A stretch of 64,000 bases of DNA from Microbacterium yannicii PS01 (lineage in GTDB: Bacteria; Actinomycetota; Actinomycetes; Actinomycetales; Microbacteriaceae): the NCBI RefSeq assembly GCF_000304335.1, contig NZ_CAJF01000009.1, positions 1 through 64,000 on the forward strand, written 5' to 3'. The position numbers and the translations under genes are program-made. The notes below the pieces were generated by a model. It was not told the origin of the DNA. It saw nothing but the letters and a program-made list of their open reading frames with translations, and ran no database searches. The number at the start of each line of letters is the position of its first letter. The stretch's first letter is position 1. Positions 34,748 through 44,039 of this stretch are shown piece after piece.

Positions 34748-36030
34748 GTCAGTTCCTCATTGCTGAGCGTGGGCGCCCGCGAGAGCAGCGGCCGCAGCAC
34801 CACCGCAGCCGCCGGAACCGCGAGGACGAGTGCCGCCGCCACGACCAGCATCGCCGGCTCGCGTCCGATCGCATACCAGAGCACCCCGAACGCCGTCGCC
34901 GAGATCAGGCGGGTGACGGCGACGACGGTCTGTGCGGCCGCGATCCCCGTGCCGTGGGTGTCGGCGGTGGTGACCTGTGCGGCCAGAGCGGCGAGGACGC
35001 CGTCGGTGGCGGCGTAGAAGGCGCCGAGGAAGATCAGGCACAGCACCGTCGCGGCGATGTCGGCGACCGGGAGGGTCGCCATCACGTACGCCGCGAGGAG
35101 CGCGAGGTGACCCCACACGTACACGCGGGCACGGCCGACGCGATCCGAGAGCCGTCCGAGCGGGATCGCGAGTGCGAGGAAGACGAGGTTGGTCCCGACA
35201 TACATGAGGGGGAACCACTGGGCTCCGAACTCGCTGCGCGAGTAGAGCACCAGATAGACGAATCCGTCGCCGATGGTCAGAAGGCCGAGGATGCCGGCCG
35301 CCGCGAGCACGCGTCGCATGGGGCCCGCCGTGACGGTCTTCCAGTCGAACCGCCGTCGGGGCGCTGCGGATCCGGTTCGCGAGCGGGCGCGCCGGCGCAC
35401 GTCAGGCACGACGAGGCCGAGGATGACGACGCCGATGAGCGCGAACGCGAGCGATGCGACGAAGACGATCCGGTAGCCGTCGGGGACGAGCAGGAGAATC
35501 ACGAACGCGAGGAGTGGCCCCACTGCGGCGCCGATGTTGTCGAGCATGCGGTGCACCCCGAACGAGGTGCCCAGGTTCTCTGCGGTGGAGCTGGCGGTGA
35601 TGAGGGCGTCGCGCGGGGCCGTGCGGATCCCCTTGCCGATTCGGTCGGCCGTGACGACGGCGACCACTGCGGAGAATCCTGTCGCGAACAGCAGGCCGAC
35701 GCGCGCAGCCGCGGCGAGCGCATAGCCCGAGAACGCGACCCACTTGGGCCGATCGGTCCGGTCCGAGACGTACCCGCTCCCGATCCGCACGACGGCGCTG
35801 ACGCCTTGATGCAGCCCGTCCAGGAAGCCGAATGCGATCGTCGAGAGCCCCAGGACGCCGGTGATGTAGAGCGGCAGGATGGCGGCGACAGACTCCGACG
35901 AGATGTCGGTGAGCAGCGACACCACCCCGAGGACCACGACGGTCGATGAGACGGTGCGGATGCCGCGGCGCCGGGGCGCGGCATCCGTCCCCTTCGCCGA
36001 AGGCGGCGTGTTCGACAACGAGATGTACAC
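34744..36030 (-). CDS. MFS transporter
   Basis: The 428-residue protein has twelve predicted helices. The MFS loop motif is at SGYVSDRTDRPKWV between helices 2 and 3, and a second copy at GRLSDRVGRARVYV lies between helices 8 and 9. RIGKGIRTAPRDALI is also present and is typical of a bacterial drug/metabolite exporter subgroup. The GTG start at 36030 lies two bases after the stop of the upstream gene. Substrate unknown; the location suggests export linked to the cell envelope. Confidence 0.87.
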   Translation of the reverse strand: MYISLSNTPPSAKGTDAAPRRRGIRTVSSTVVVLGVVSLLTDISSESVAAILPLYITGVLGLSTIAFGFLDGLHQGVSAVVRIGSGYVSDRTDRPKWVAFSGYALAAAARVGLLFATGFSAVVAVVTADRIGKGIRTAPRDALITASSTAENLGTSFGVHRMLDNIGAAVGPLLAFVILLLVPDGYRIVFVASLAFALIGVVILGLVVPDVRRRARSRTGSAAPRRRFDWKTVTAGPMRRVLAAAGILGLLTIGDGFVYLVLYSRSEFGAQWFPLMYVGTNLVFLALAIPLGRLSDRVGRARVYVWGHLALLAAYVMATLPVADIAATVLCLIFLGAFYAATDGVLAALAAQVTTADTHGTGIAAAQTVVAVTRLISATAFGVLWYAIGREPAMLVVAAALVLAVPAAAVVLRPLLSRAPTLSNEELT

Positions 36031-36032
36031 CG

Positions 36033-36689
36033 TCAGCCCGTCCGGAAGACGCCGTAGATCATGTAGACGGTGCCGGTCCCCGATACCGGCGAGAACGCGA
36101 GCGACAACGAGGTGAATCCGTCGGCGAAGGTCATCGAGGAATCACCGGCGGATGCCGTCTCGGCGAGGCCGAGCTCCGCCCAGGGCTCCCGGAAGGCGGC
36201 GTTCACCTCTTCGGCCGTCGCGGTGGTGCGTGCCACCAGGGTGACCTGCATCGTGCCGCCGTCGACCGCGATCGAGGAGCTCAGCACGTCGGACGAGGGC
36301 GAGGGGCCCGCGATCTCGTCCGGATATCCCGGCACCAGGGATCCGTCCGCGCTTGCGGACTCCGGCAGCGGAGGAGCGACCAGCGGGGTCGGATTCGACA
36401 CCGGCGGCAACCCGCCCGAGCCAGGCGCCGCACCGCCCGGTTCGGGCTCCTGCACCTCGCTGCCCGTTGCCGGTGTGGCACCAGGGACGGGTCCCTGTGT
36501 CACAGGCGCGGACGCGGACGGAGCGGGCGCGGCCGCGGTGTTGCGATCGGCGCTCGACGCCGCGAACAGCCACAGCGAAACCGCGATACCGGCGACGGCC
36601 AGCACGATCACGACGAGAACGACCGCTCGCATGGCCGGGGTCAGCCGTCGTCTTGTCGTGTGCTCGGACGCCACACCCTGTTCGATCAT
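36033..36689 (-). CDS. membrane-anchored protein of unknown function
   Basis: The 218-residue protein has a single helix near residues 18-40 (AVVLVVIVLAVAGIAVSLWLF). A Pro/Ala/Gly-rich extracellular linker covers about 45-110, and a C-terminal folded part ends GTVYMIYGVFRTG. The ATG at 36689 follows GGAGGG. It is the first gene of the three-gene leftward unit with the MFS transporter and the propeller protein. No family was recognised. Confidence 0.7.
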   Translation of the reverse strand: MIEQGVASEHTTRRRLTPAMRAVVLVVIVLAVAGIAVSLWLFAASSADRNTAAAPAPSASAPVTQGPVPGATPATGSEVQEPEPGGAAPGSGGLPPVSNPTPLVAPPLPESASADGSLVPGYPDEIAGPSPSSDVLSSSIAVDGGTMQVTLVARTTATAEEVNAAFREPWAELGLAETASAGDSSMTFADGFTSLSLAFSPVSGTGTVYMIYGVFRTG

Positions 36690-36717
36690 CGCCCCACCCT
36701 CCTCGGCCTCGTTCACA

Positions 36718-37551
36718 TCACGCGGCGTGTGAGCGTCGCACGGCTGCGTAGGCGGGCGGGCCCTCGACGAGGTACCGCCGGGCGAGCCGACCCGGATCGT
36801 GGGCCAGCCGCCACGTCCACTCCAGGCCGGCGTGCGACACCCACGCCGGCGCACGCGAGTCGTGCCCGGCCAGGAAGTTCGCGACGGCGCCGAAGGCGAG
36901 CATCACCCCCGCTCCGGTCTGGTCGCCGTAGAGGTCGATCCAGTCCTCCTGCCGGGGCTTGCCCAAGCACACCAGCAGGATGTCGATCTCGGCGTGCCTG
37001 ATCTCGCCCGCGAGATCGCGACACGCCAGCGGGGACGCGAGCTGGGTGCGCTCGGGCATCCAGTGTCCGGCCAGCTCCAATCCCGGCCATTCACTGGCGA
37101 ACCGGGCGCGAAGCGGAGCGTCGATGTCTTCGAAACCGCCGATCACGCCCAGCCGCTGATGGCGCTGCGCCGCCTCGTCGAGGATCGGGTCGATGAGATC
37201 GCTTCCCGACAGCTTCGGATGCGGTGCGCCGGTCATACGCGTCGCCTGGTGCTCGATCGGTGTGCCGTCGATGAGCGCGAGCCACTCCACGCGACCGCTC
37301 GGCATGACGGGACCGAGGCCGTGCGCGCGACGACGGGAGACGCCGAAGTGGTGGATGTGATCGAGGTTGACGGAGGCCACCCCGAGCGGCCGATCGCTGT
37401 CGTGCATCGCGGCGGCGGCGATCACCTCCAGCGCCTCCGCGCCGGTGGGCAGGTGCGTGACGACGCCGTCGACGCTGATCGACGGGATGCCGTCGGTCAA
37501 TCCGGGTAGGGGTGTCTTCTCCTCGGCGACGAGGTTCGTGGTGTCGACCAT
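36718..37551 (-). CDS. WecG/TagA/CpsF-family glycosyltransferase
   Basis: The 277-residue GT26 protein contains VASVNLDHIHHFGVS, the VIGG nucleotide-binding turn and HAEIDILLVCLGKPRQEDWI. GVMLAFGAVANFLAGH and RAPAWVSHAGLEWTWRLAHDP are the conserved C-terminal family blocks. Such enzymes add the second sugar (for example ManNAc) to an undecaprenyl-diphosphate-linked sugar. It follows the initiating sugar transferase gene by 63 bp, a logical order for steps one and two of repeat-unit assembly. Confidence 0.9.
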   Translation of the reverse strand: MVDTTNLVAEEKTPLPGLTDGIPSISVDGVVTHLPTGAEALEVIAAAAMHDSDRPLGVASVNLDHIHHFGVSRRRAHGLGPVMPSGRVEWLALIDGTPIEHQATRMTGAPHPKLSGSDLIDPILDEAAQRHQRLGVIGGFEDIDAPLRARFASEWPGLELAGHWMPERTQLASPLACRDLAGEIRHAEIDILLVCLGKPRQEDWIDLYGDQTGAGVMLAFGAVANFLAGHDSRAPAWVSHAGLEWTWRLAHDPGRLARRYLVEGPPAYAAVRRSHAA

Positions 37552-37614
37552 CGTTGGTCCTTTCCTGCGGATCGCGGGCTGTCTGGTGCGAAGGGTCGCG
37601 CTCGGGTGGGTGGC

Positions 37615-39192
37615 TCAGTACGCTCCCTTCGGCGTGACCATGACCTTGGCGGTGCGCCAGATGATCATGAGATCCGTCGTCAGCGACCAGTTCTCGACGT
37701 AGCGGAGATCCAGGCGCACGCTCTCGTCCCACGAGAGATCGCTGCGTCCGCTGACCTGCCACAGGCCCGTGATCCCGGGCTTGATGTACAGACGACGAAA
37801 GACCGTGCCGTCGTATCCGGTGACTTCACCCGGCAGTGGTGGCCGCGGGCCCACGACGCTCATGTCGCCGCGCAGCACATTCAGGAACTGGGGGAGCTCA
37901 TCGAGCGAGAACCGGCGTAGCACGGCGCCGACACGGGTCACGCGAGGGTCCTGTCGCAGCTTGAAGAGCGGCCCGGCGCCCTCGTTGATCGACAGGAGCG
38001 CCGCAAGCTGGACTTCGGCATCGACCCTCATGGTGCGGAACTTGAACATCGCGAACGGCCGCCCGTCCCTGCCGACGCGTACCTGCCGGAAGAACACCGG
38101 CCCAGGCGAGTCGAGCTTCGTGGCCAGCGCGATCAGTGGCGTGATCAGCAGGATCGGGATGAGTGCCAGCGCGGCGAATGCGATGTCGAAAGCCCGCTTG
38201 AAGGCGTGTACGCCGCCCTCGAATTCGGGGATCTTCACCTGGATGAGGGGGAGGCCGTCGAGAGGGCGGAGCGTGATGCGCGGGCCGGCGACATCCGTGA
38301 GCCGGTTGCAGAGCACCAGTTCGGCCGCGGTGCCTTCGAGCTCCCACGCGAGGCGCCGCACGAAGTCGCGGTCCTCTTCCGGCGTGCTGGCCACGATGAT
38401 CGTGTCGGCCCCGGACTGGCGTGCGTGAAGCGCGGTCGAGCCGATCGACCCGATGACCGGGTAGGACCGGCCGTGCACGAGGATCGAGTCTCGCTCCTCC
38501 TCCACGGTCGTGGCACCGATGACGCGATACCCGTGGTGCGGGTCGCTGACGAGGTTCGAGATCACGTACTCGATGTCTTCGCGAGAGCCGGCGACGATGG
38601 CGTGCGACACGCAGACTCCTCGGCCCCGCTCGCGGATCAGCCATCTGCGCCATTGCCAGCGGGAGCCGATCAGGATCACGACCCCGATCGGCAGCGTGAC
38701 GACGAGCTGCAGCCGAAGTCCCGGCAGCTGGAAGACGAGGAAGACGATCGAGAGAAGGCCGAACGCCAGACCCGCCGCGTGGGCGACCCGTGAGTACTCG
38801 GCGGCGCCCGATCCCAGGATTCCCGGTTCCCGCGAGCGGCTGAGCCAGAGCAGGATCATCCAGGAGCCGGCGACGAGTGCGGCGACGCGGGCGCTCTCGC
38901 CGATGGAGGCGGCACCCGAGGATCCGCCCAGTTCGATGAGCGCCGTGATGGCCGCCATCCCCGACACGACGAGCGCATCGGTGAGGGCGAGTCGTCGCCG
39001 GTAGCGACGCTCCCAGAGATGCCTTCGCACAAGCGAAGGCTGCACTCGCGGCGCGACGGCCGCGGGCAGAACATCCGGCCGTGGACGCGGTGCCGCCGGG
39101 CGATGAAGGAAACTTCGGGTCTTTCCTTCAACGCCCATTGACGGCGCCGCGCCGGTCACGGTCGGGTTCAGGCCGCGGACCACCGCACGCAC
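37615..39192 (-). CDS. polyprenyl-phosphate sugar-1-phosphate transferase (initiating glycosyltransferase)
   Basis: The 525-residue WbaP/CpsE-type protein has four N-terminal helices (residues 70-180), a CoA-binding-like central region and one more helix at 335-355. The C-terminal catalytic domain shows SPGPVFFRQVRVGRDG, FKFRTM, DELPQFLNVLRGDMSVVGPR and PGITGLWQVSGRS. It transfers a sugar-1-phosphate to undecaprenyl phosphate, the first committed step. The GTG at 39192 is supported by AAGGA nine bases upstream; an ATG at 39138 lacks such a site. Confidence 0.9.
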   Translation of the reverse strand: MRAVVRGLNPTVTGAAPSMGVEGKTRSFLHRPAAPRPRPDVLPAAVAPRVQPSLVRRHLWERRYRRRLALTDALVVSGMAAITALIELGGSSGAASIGESARVAALVAGSWMILLWLSRSREPGILGSGAAEYSRVAHAAGLAFGLLSIVFLVFQLPGLRLQLVVTLPIGVVILIGSRWQWRRWLIRERGRGVCVSHAIVAGSREDIEYVISNLVSDPHHGYRVIGATTVEEERDSILVHGRSYPVIGSIGSTALHARQSGADTIIVASTPEEDRDFVRRLAWELEGTAAELVLCNRLTDVAGPRITLRPLDGLPLIQVKIPEFEGGVHAFKRAFDIAFAALALIPILLITPLIALATKLDSPGPVFFRQVRVGRDGRPFAMFKFRTMRVDAEVQLAALLSINEGAGPLFKLRQDPRVTRVGAVLRRFSLDELPQFLNVLRGDMSVVGPRPPLPGEVTGYDGTVFRRLYIKPGITGLWQVSGRSDLSWDESVRLDLRYVENWSLTTDLMIIWRTAKVMVTPKGAY

Positions 39193-39310
39193 GACAGTGC
39201 GTCCTTAGTAGCCATATCTTTCCCCACGAAGACATGCGTGCACGACAGACGTCGTCGTCCACAGTGTCCCCAGAACGCCGGTCCGATCAGTTTCGGGTTG
39301 ATCGGGTCGC

Positions 39311-39326
39311 GGAACCCCCAGGTTCC
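39311..39326. promoter_or_regulatory. small perfect palindrome upstream of the initiating transferase gene
   Basis: GGAACC-CCCA-GGTTCC lies 119 bp before the GTG at 39192, in the 250-bp gap 39193-39442. It could be a repressor site for the leftward operon. The rest of the gap holds no gene and no promoter that could be assigned with confidence. Confidence 0.3.
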
Positions 39327-39442
39327 TGGCGCTTTGCCAATCTACTCCCGCATCCGCCGGAAGGGAAGATTATTGTTGCAACGGCCTTGACGTGCTTCCG
39401 TCTCTGCCGATAAAGTCCGCGGTCGCCGGCGTCGCGGGCTGC

Positions 39443-40597
39443 TCAGCCGATGAGCCCGATCAGCGAGTCGAGGCCCATGCCGTAGTTGATGCGGATCGTG
39501 GGCAGCGCCAGCTTGTCGGTGCCGATGGTCACGTAGCCCGGTTCGATCGTGCGGGCCATCTCCCACCCGGCTTGCCGCAGGCCCTCTTTCGCGCTGTCGT
39601 TGTAGTGGCCGAAAGGGTAGGCCATGATCTCCTTCGCCCCGAGCACCGCGGCGGACGCCTCCATGTCGGCGACGATCTCGGGCACCGACCAGTTCACGAT
39701 CCGGCCGTCGCCGTTGTCGCCGGGATCGTGCATGTCATGCGTGTGCGACCGCTGAAGGACGTAGGGCGACGGGCTCGGAGCGTCTCGCCAGCGCGTGATC
39801 ACGAAGGATGTAGTCAAGACCTTGTGCTTGTCCACGACGGGAACTCCCATGTCGAGCCACGTCTGGTGCGCGTCGTCGTCGGTGACGATCACGGAGTGAG
39901 TGGGCAGGAACAGTCGCCCGTCGATGAACGCCGAAAGTTCATCCCACGTCGGCAGGTAGAAGCCGGTCGTGGCGATGTGGTTCATGTGCGCGTCGAAGTC
40001 GCCGATGTACGCGTAGTTGCCACGCAGCCAGCCGGGCTCGCCCTGCGGGTTGGCGGTGAACTGGTGGTACATGAGGATCGGGATGCGCGCGTCTTCGGCG
40101 GCGTTCTGCTCGGGGCTGACCCACGCGCCGTGCAGCGTCATGCGCCGGTCGGTGCAGGAGACCGCCTCCGACCCGTTCACGCGCCCCGGGATCGCGAGGG
40201 CGGTCGCGTCCTCGGGCGTCGCGTACCACCCCGCGAAGATCAGACCGTCGCGGGCGGGGATCGGCAGGCCGGCATAGAGTGCGCCCTGCGTCTGCAGCAT
40301 CGGGGCGTCGGCGACGCCGTCGCCGGTGAAGCTCACGGCGCACGCCGCCGGGTCGTCGGTCGACGCGAGCAGCTGCTCCTCGGGCGTCAGTGGAGTCGGC
40401 GTCGGGGTGGGCGTGCCGGAGGGTGTGCCGGCCGCGGTGGGCGCGGCATCCGTCCCCCGCTGAGAGAGCGCGAACGCCGTGACGGTGCCGCCGACCGCGA
40501 GCAGCGCGACGACTCCGATCGCCACGACGAGCGCGCGTCGGCGGCGCACGCGTCTGGACGGTCGGCCGGCTCTCGTCGTGCTGCCTGAAGCGGCCAT
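39443..40597 (-). CDS. membrane-anchored polysaccharide deacetylase (NodB-like)
   Basis: The 384-residue protein has an N-terminal helix (about residues 22-45), a Thr/Pro linker and then a NodB-type domain. PILMYHQF marks the domain start, and VTDDDAHQTW corresponds to the TFDD motif with catalytic and metal-binding Asp. HTHDMHDPG and MAYPFGHYND are later active-site motifs. It should remove acetyl groups from an extracellular amino-sugar polymer, either peptidoglycan or the locus polysaccharide. The domain has an extra segment between MYHQF and TDDD. The ATG at 40597 begins the signal-anchor. Confidence 0.85.
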   Translation of the reverse strand: MAASGSTTRAGRPSRRVRRRRALVVAIGVVALLAVGGTVTAFALSQRGTDAAPTAAGTPSGTPTPTPTPLTPEEQLLASTDDPAACAVSFTGDGVADAPMLQTQGALYAGLPIPARDGLIFAGWYATPEDATALAIPGRVNGSEAVSCTDRRMTLHGAWVSPEQNAAEDARIPILMYHQFTANPQGEPGWLRGNYAYIGDFDAHMNHIATTGFYLPTWDELSAFIDGRLFLPTHSVIVTDDDAHQTWLDMGVPVVDKHKVLTTSFVITRWRDAPSPSPYVLQRSHTHDMHDPGDNGDGRIVNWSVPEIVADMEASAAVLGAKEIMAYPFGHYNDSAKEGLRQAGWEMARTIEPGYVTIGTDKLALPTIRINYGMGLDSLIGLIG

Positions 40598-40722
40598 GAT
40601 TCCCCACACGGTCAGGACCGGCGCACCCCCATGCGTCCGGTCGTTCACCGGATGATATCGGGATGCCGCGCGCCCGCCGCCGCACCGCGCTCGGGTCGTG
40701 GATAACCGGGGTCCGCCACGGC

Positions 40723-40728
40723 TAGGCT
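40723..40728 (+). promoter_or_regulatory. -10 box (leaderless) for the gene at 40737
   Basis: TAGGCT ends eight bases before the GTG at 40737, and no Shine-Dalgarno is present. The arrangement matches the leaderless promoter of kynA. Confidence 0.45.
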
Positions 40729-40736
40729 CGGTTCTC

Positions 40737-41114
40737 GTGCTGCCCGCAGACTGGATCGAACACCGTCGCGCCGACGGCGAGGTCGTCGGATGGATTGTGC
40801 CCGACGGCGAGGGGTTCCGCGTCCACGACCTGCTCGGCCGCGAACGGACGCCCGGGAGCGGCAACCGCGCCGCCGAGCCGCTCGAATGGCTGGCGGCCGA
40901 AGAGCTGCTCGAAGAGCTCGGCATCGGCTACCTCGCCGACCGGTGGACGCTCCGGCTTCCGGACGGGTCTGAGCGCCCGGTGCGCATCTCCGAGGCGAGC
41001 CCCCGCGGGATCACCGTGGTCGCCGACGAGTTCGGCGCCGCGTCCGCCGTCGGCGGCGTGCTCGAGCGGTTCCGGCTGACGTTTCCGGTCAGCGACGAGC
41101 TCTCCCCGCGCTGA
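40737..41114 (+). CDS. small conserved-type protein of unknown function
   Basis: The 125-residue soluble acidic protein begins LPADWIEHRRADGEVVGWIV and continues with FRVHDLLGR and WLAAEELLEELGIGYLADRW. It has no signal or helix and no family recognised. The codon pattern is strongly coding. GTG at 40737 is chosen because a TAnnnT box lies just upstream. It diverges from the deacetylase gene. Confidence 0.75.
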   Translation: MLPADWIEHRRADGEVVGWIVPDGEGFRVHDLLGRERTPGSGNRAAEPLEWLAAEELLEELGIGYLADRWTLRLPDGSERPVRISEASPRGITVVADEFGAASAVGGVLERFRLTFPVSDELSPR

Positions 41115-41157
41115 CGCGCGCGGGCTCCGGTCACTCCCGCGCCGCCTCGCTCGTGGG

Positions 41158-41163
41158 TACTGT
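41158..41163 (+). promoter_or_regulatory. -10 box (leaderless) for the gene at 41171
   Basis: TACTGT ends seven bases before the ATG at 41171, and no ribosome site is present. Confidence 0.45.
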
Positions 41164-41170
41164 GGCTCGC

Positions 41171-41704
41171 ATGACCACCCTCGTGCTCACCGTCGTCGGA
41201 GACGACCGTGCCGGACTCGTCGCCACGATCGCCGACATCGTCGGAGCCCACGACGGCAACTGGGAGAACAGCCAGCTCGCCGAGCTTGCGGGAGCGTTCG
41301 CAGGGATCATCGAGGTATCGGTGCCGGCCGAGCGGTCCGACGACCTGCGCGCGGCGCTGTCGGTGCTCGAGGGTCTGTTGAAGGTCACCGTGCACCCGGG
41401 TTCACCCGACGCCGATCGCCCGGCGGGCGAGACCGCGGGCACGGCGACGCGCCCGCTCGCGCTGCAGGTCATCGGCAACGACCATCCCGGCATCGTCCGC
41501 GAGATCACCGCGGTGCTGCGCGCCCACGATGTGAGCATCGAGCGTATGAGCACGCAGACCCGCGAAGCCGCTATGTTCGGCGGCCGCCTGTTCGAGGCGA
41601 CCGTCGTGGCACGGGTTCCGGCATCCGTCGATCTCACCGGTCTGACGGCCGAGCTGGAGCGGCTCGCCGCCGAGATCCAGGTCGACGTCACGCTCGGCGC
41701 CTGA
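41171..41704 (+). CDS. tandem ACT-domain protein (GcvR-like)
   Basis: The 177-residue protein consists of two ACT domains. The first (VLTVVGDDRAGLVATIADIV) covers residues 1-80; the second (LQVIGNDHPGIVREITAVLR) covers about 98-175. The layout is that of GcvR-type proteins, which sense amino acids and modulate a regulator. No DNA-binding domain is present, and no glycine-cleavage gene lies nearby, so the partner is unknown. Confidence 0.85.
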   Translation: MTTLVLTVVGDDRAGLVATIADIVGAHDGNWENSQLAELAGAFAGIIEVSVPAERSDDLRAALSVLEGLLKVTVHPGSPDADRPAGETAGTATRPLALQVIGNDHPGIVREITAVLRAHDVSIERMSTQTREAAMFGGRLFEATVVARVPASVDLTGLTAELERLAAEIQVDVTLGA

Positions 41705-41817
41705 GGGGCGAGGGAGCGCCGCCGTTCGCTCGGCGCACCCGCGAGGGAGAGTCACGGTTCGCTCTGATCGGCCGTATGGATCTCGTGAGGATCGCCGTTC
41801 CGTGAGGACCGTGCGAC

Positions 41818-41823
41818 TACGGT
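41818..41823 (+). promoter_or_regulatory. -10 box (leaderless) for trkH-like gene
   Basis: TACGGT ends six bases before the GTG at 41830, with no Shine-Dalgarno. It is the third such start in 1.1 kb. Confidence 0.45.
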
Positions 41824-41829
41824 TTCGGG

Positions 41830-43209
41830 GTGAGCATCCGAGGTCTGGGCGTCTCGCCGGCCCAACGGGGCGGGCGCCTTCGGAGACTGCGACTTCATCC
41901 GGCCCAGGCGGTCGCGACCGGTTTCGCGATCGCGATCCTGGTGGGAACGGCGCTCCTCATGCTGCCGTTCGCCAAGACCGGACCCGGCGGCGCGTCCTTC
42001 GTCGAGGCCCTCTTCACGGCCACGAGCGCGGTGTGTGTGACCGGGCTCGTCGTCGTCGACACCCCCGTGTACTGGACGGGGTTCGGGCAGACCGTGATCC
42101 TCGTCCTGATCCAGCTCGGCGGCCTGGGCATCATGATCTTCGCCTCGATGATCGGGCTGATCCTCGCCCGGAAGCTGTCGGTCCGCTCCCGGCTGAACGC
42201 CGCCGCCGAGGCCAAGGCACTGGGCTTGGACGACGTTCGCGGCCTCGTACGAGGAATCGTGCTGATCTCGCTGGCAGTGGAGGCTGTCGTCGCCCTGCTG
42301 CTCTTCCTCCGGTTCCTCCTCGGCTACGGATACACCGTCGGTGAAGCCGCCTGGCACGCCGTGTTCCACGCCGTCTCGTCGTTCAACAACGCCGGCTTCG
42401 CGCTCTACAGCGACAGCCTCATACCGTTCGTGGCCGACCCGTTCGTGTGCCTGCCGATCGCCGCCGCCATCATCCTGGGTGGTCTCGGGTTTCCGGTCAT
42501 CATGCAGCTGCGCAAGGAGTTCCGTCGGCCGCTTCACTGGTCGATGAACACCAAGCTGGTGCTGTGGGGGACTGTCGTACTCCTGGTCGGGGGGTCGGTG
42601 TTCATCACCGCGCTCGAGTGGAACAACCCGGCGACGCTCGGCAGCCTGGATCCCTGGGTGCGGATCCTCGCGGGATTCTTCCAATCCGTGCAGACCCGGA
42701 CCGCCGGATTCAACTCGGTCGACATCGCCGGGATGCACGATGAGACGTGGCTGGGGATGGACATCCTGATGTTCATCGGAGGTGGGCCGGCCGGCACGGC
42801 CGGCGGGATCAAGGTCACGACGTTCGCGGTGCTGTTCTTCATCATGGTCACCGAGCTGCGCGGCGAGGGTGCGGTGAACATCTTCGGCAAGCGGCTCTCG
42901 CGAGCCGTTCATCGGCAGGCGATCACCGTCGTGCTCATCGCCGTCGGGGCTGTGACCGTCGGCACCGGAGCCCTCATGCTGCTCAGCGGCGAGGGTCTCG
43001 ACCGCGCGTTGTTCGAAACGGTCTCGGCCTTCGGGACCGTCGGCATGTCGACCGGCATCACGGCCGACCTTCCCGTCCCGGCGCAGCTCGTGCTCATCGT
43101 CATGATGTTCCTCGGGCGGCTCGGACCGCTCACGCTCGGCTCCGCCATCGCCCTGCGGGAGCGGCGCACCCTGTACGAACTCCCGAAGGAGAGGCCCGCA
43201 ATTGGCTAG
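41830..43209 (+). CDS. Trk/Ktr-type potassium channel subunit (TrkH/KtrB)
   Basis: The 459-residue membrane subunit transports K+ (or Na+/K+). Four pore-loop motifs with the filter glycine are visible: TSAVCVTGL, SSFNNAGFA, QTRTAGFNS and SAFGTVGMSTG. Each lies between helix pairs of the 2TM-P-2TM repeats. The N terminus is basic and cytoplasmic. The next gene encodes the cytosolic gating subunit and overlaps this one by eight bases, so the two form an operon. Confidence 0.92.
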   Translation: MSIRGLGVSPAQRGGRLRRLRLHPAQAVATGFAIAILVGTALLMLPFAKTGPGGASFVEALFTATSAVCVTGLVVVDTPVYWTGFGQTVILVLIQLGGLGIMIFASMIGLILARKLSVRSRLNAAAEAKALGLDDVRGLVRGIVLISLAVEAVVALLLFLRFLLGYGYTVGEAAWHAVFHAVSSFNNAGFALYSDSLIPFVADPFVCLPIAAAIILGGLGFPVIMQLRKEFRRPLHWSMNTKLVLWGTVVLLVGGSVFITALEWNNPATLGSLDPWVRILAGFFQSVQTRTAGFNSVDIAGMHDETWLGMDILMFIGGGPAGTAGGIKVTTFAVLFFIMVTELRGEGAVNIFGKRLSRAVHRQAITVVLIAVGAVTVGTGALMLLSGEGLDRALFETVSAFGTVGMSTGITADLPVPAQLVLIVMMFLGRLGPLTLGSAIALRERRTLYELPKERPAIG

Positions 43210-43903
43210 ATTCCCCCACTTCGGCACGCCCGACCGTGCTCGGCGCGTCGCCGAGGCCGACTCCGTCGCCGTGATCGGCCTCGGCCGCTTCGGAAGCGCG
43301 CTCGCCCTCGAACTGATGGCAGGCGGCACGGAGGTGCTCGGAATCGACCTCGACGAGGACCTGGTGCAGTCCCTCAACGGCGAACTCACGCAGGTCGTAC
43401 GAGCCGATGCCACCAAGCAGGAGGTGCTCCGGCAGCTGGCCGTCGACGAGTTCGATCGCGTCGTCGTGGCGATCGGGGGCGACATCTCGGCGTCGATCCT
43501 CACCTGTTCGGTGCTGCTCAGCATGGGAATCCCGGCCATCTGGGCGAAGGCCGTCGACGATCAGCACGGGCTCATCCTCGAGCAGCTCGGCGTGCACAAG
43601 GTGATCTACCCCGAGAAGGACATGGGCCGCCGCGTCGCGCACCTGGTCCGCGGCGCCGCCCTCGACTTCATCGAGATCGCGCCCGGCTACGCCATGGTGA
43701 AGGCGCCGGCTCCGTCGGCCATCCAGGACCGTCCGCTCGGCGAGACCGGCCTGCGGAAGGCCCACGGGGTGACGGTCGCCGCGTTCCAGCACGGTGAGGA
43801 CGCGTGGGACAACGCCGACACCTCGACCACGCTCCGTGCCGGAGACACGATCCTGGTGGTCGGCAAGACGCGGGATGCCGAGGCGTTCGCGCAACTGCTC
43901 TGA
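43202..43903 (+). CDS. TrkA/KtrA-type potassium channel regulatory subunit
   Basis: The 233-residue protein has an RCK N-domain with the dinucleotide motif VAVIGLGRFGSALALEL (residues 22-38), the acidic GIDLDEDLV strand end and a C-terminal TrkA-C domain (residues 150-233). It should bind nucleotide and gate the TrkH-like channel. The start is a TTG at 43202, inside the end of the channel gene. No better start is visible, and the rare codon may tune the subunit ratio. Confidence 0.9.
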   Translation: MARFPHFGTPDRARRVAEADSVAVIGLGRFGSALALELMAGGTEVLGIDLDEDLVQSLNGELTQVVRADATKQEVLRQLAVDEFDRVVVAIGGDISASILTCSVLLSMGIPAIWAKAVDDQHGLILEQLGVHKVIYPEKDMGRRVAHLVRGAALDFIEIAPGYAMVKAPAPSAIQDRPLGETGLRKAHGVTVAAFQHGEDAWDNADTSTTLRAGDTILVVGKTRDAEAFAQLL

Positions 43904-44039
43904 CCGTCGCCGCGCACCCGGAGTAGTCGATTGTCAGTCACATCCTGCTGGATCACTTGACCTCGGCGACGGAGCGCCGGATCCGCCGATCGCGCGTCAT
44001 CGAATTCGGGCTTTGCTGTCCGCTCCATCGGCGCTAGCC

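Noticed and set aside
39387..39414. TTGACG-N16-GATAAA as a rightward promoter
   Set aside because: It points into the 3' end of a leftward gene with no rightward gene following, so it is probably chance.
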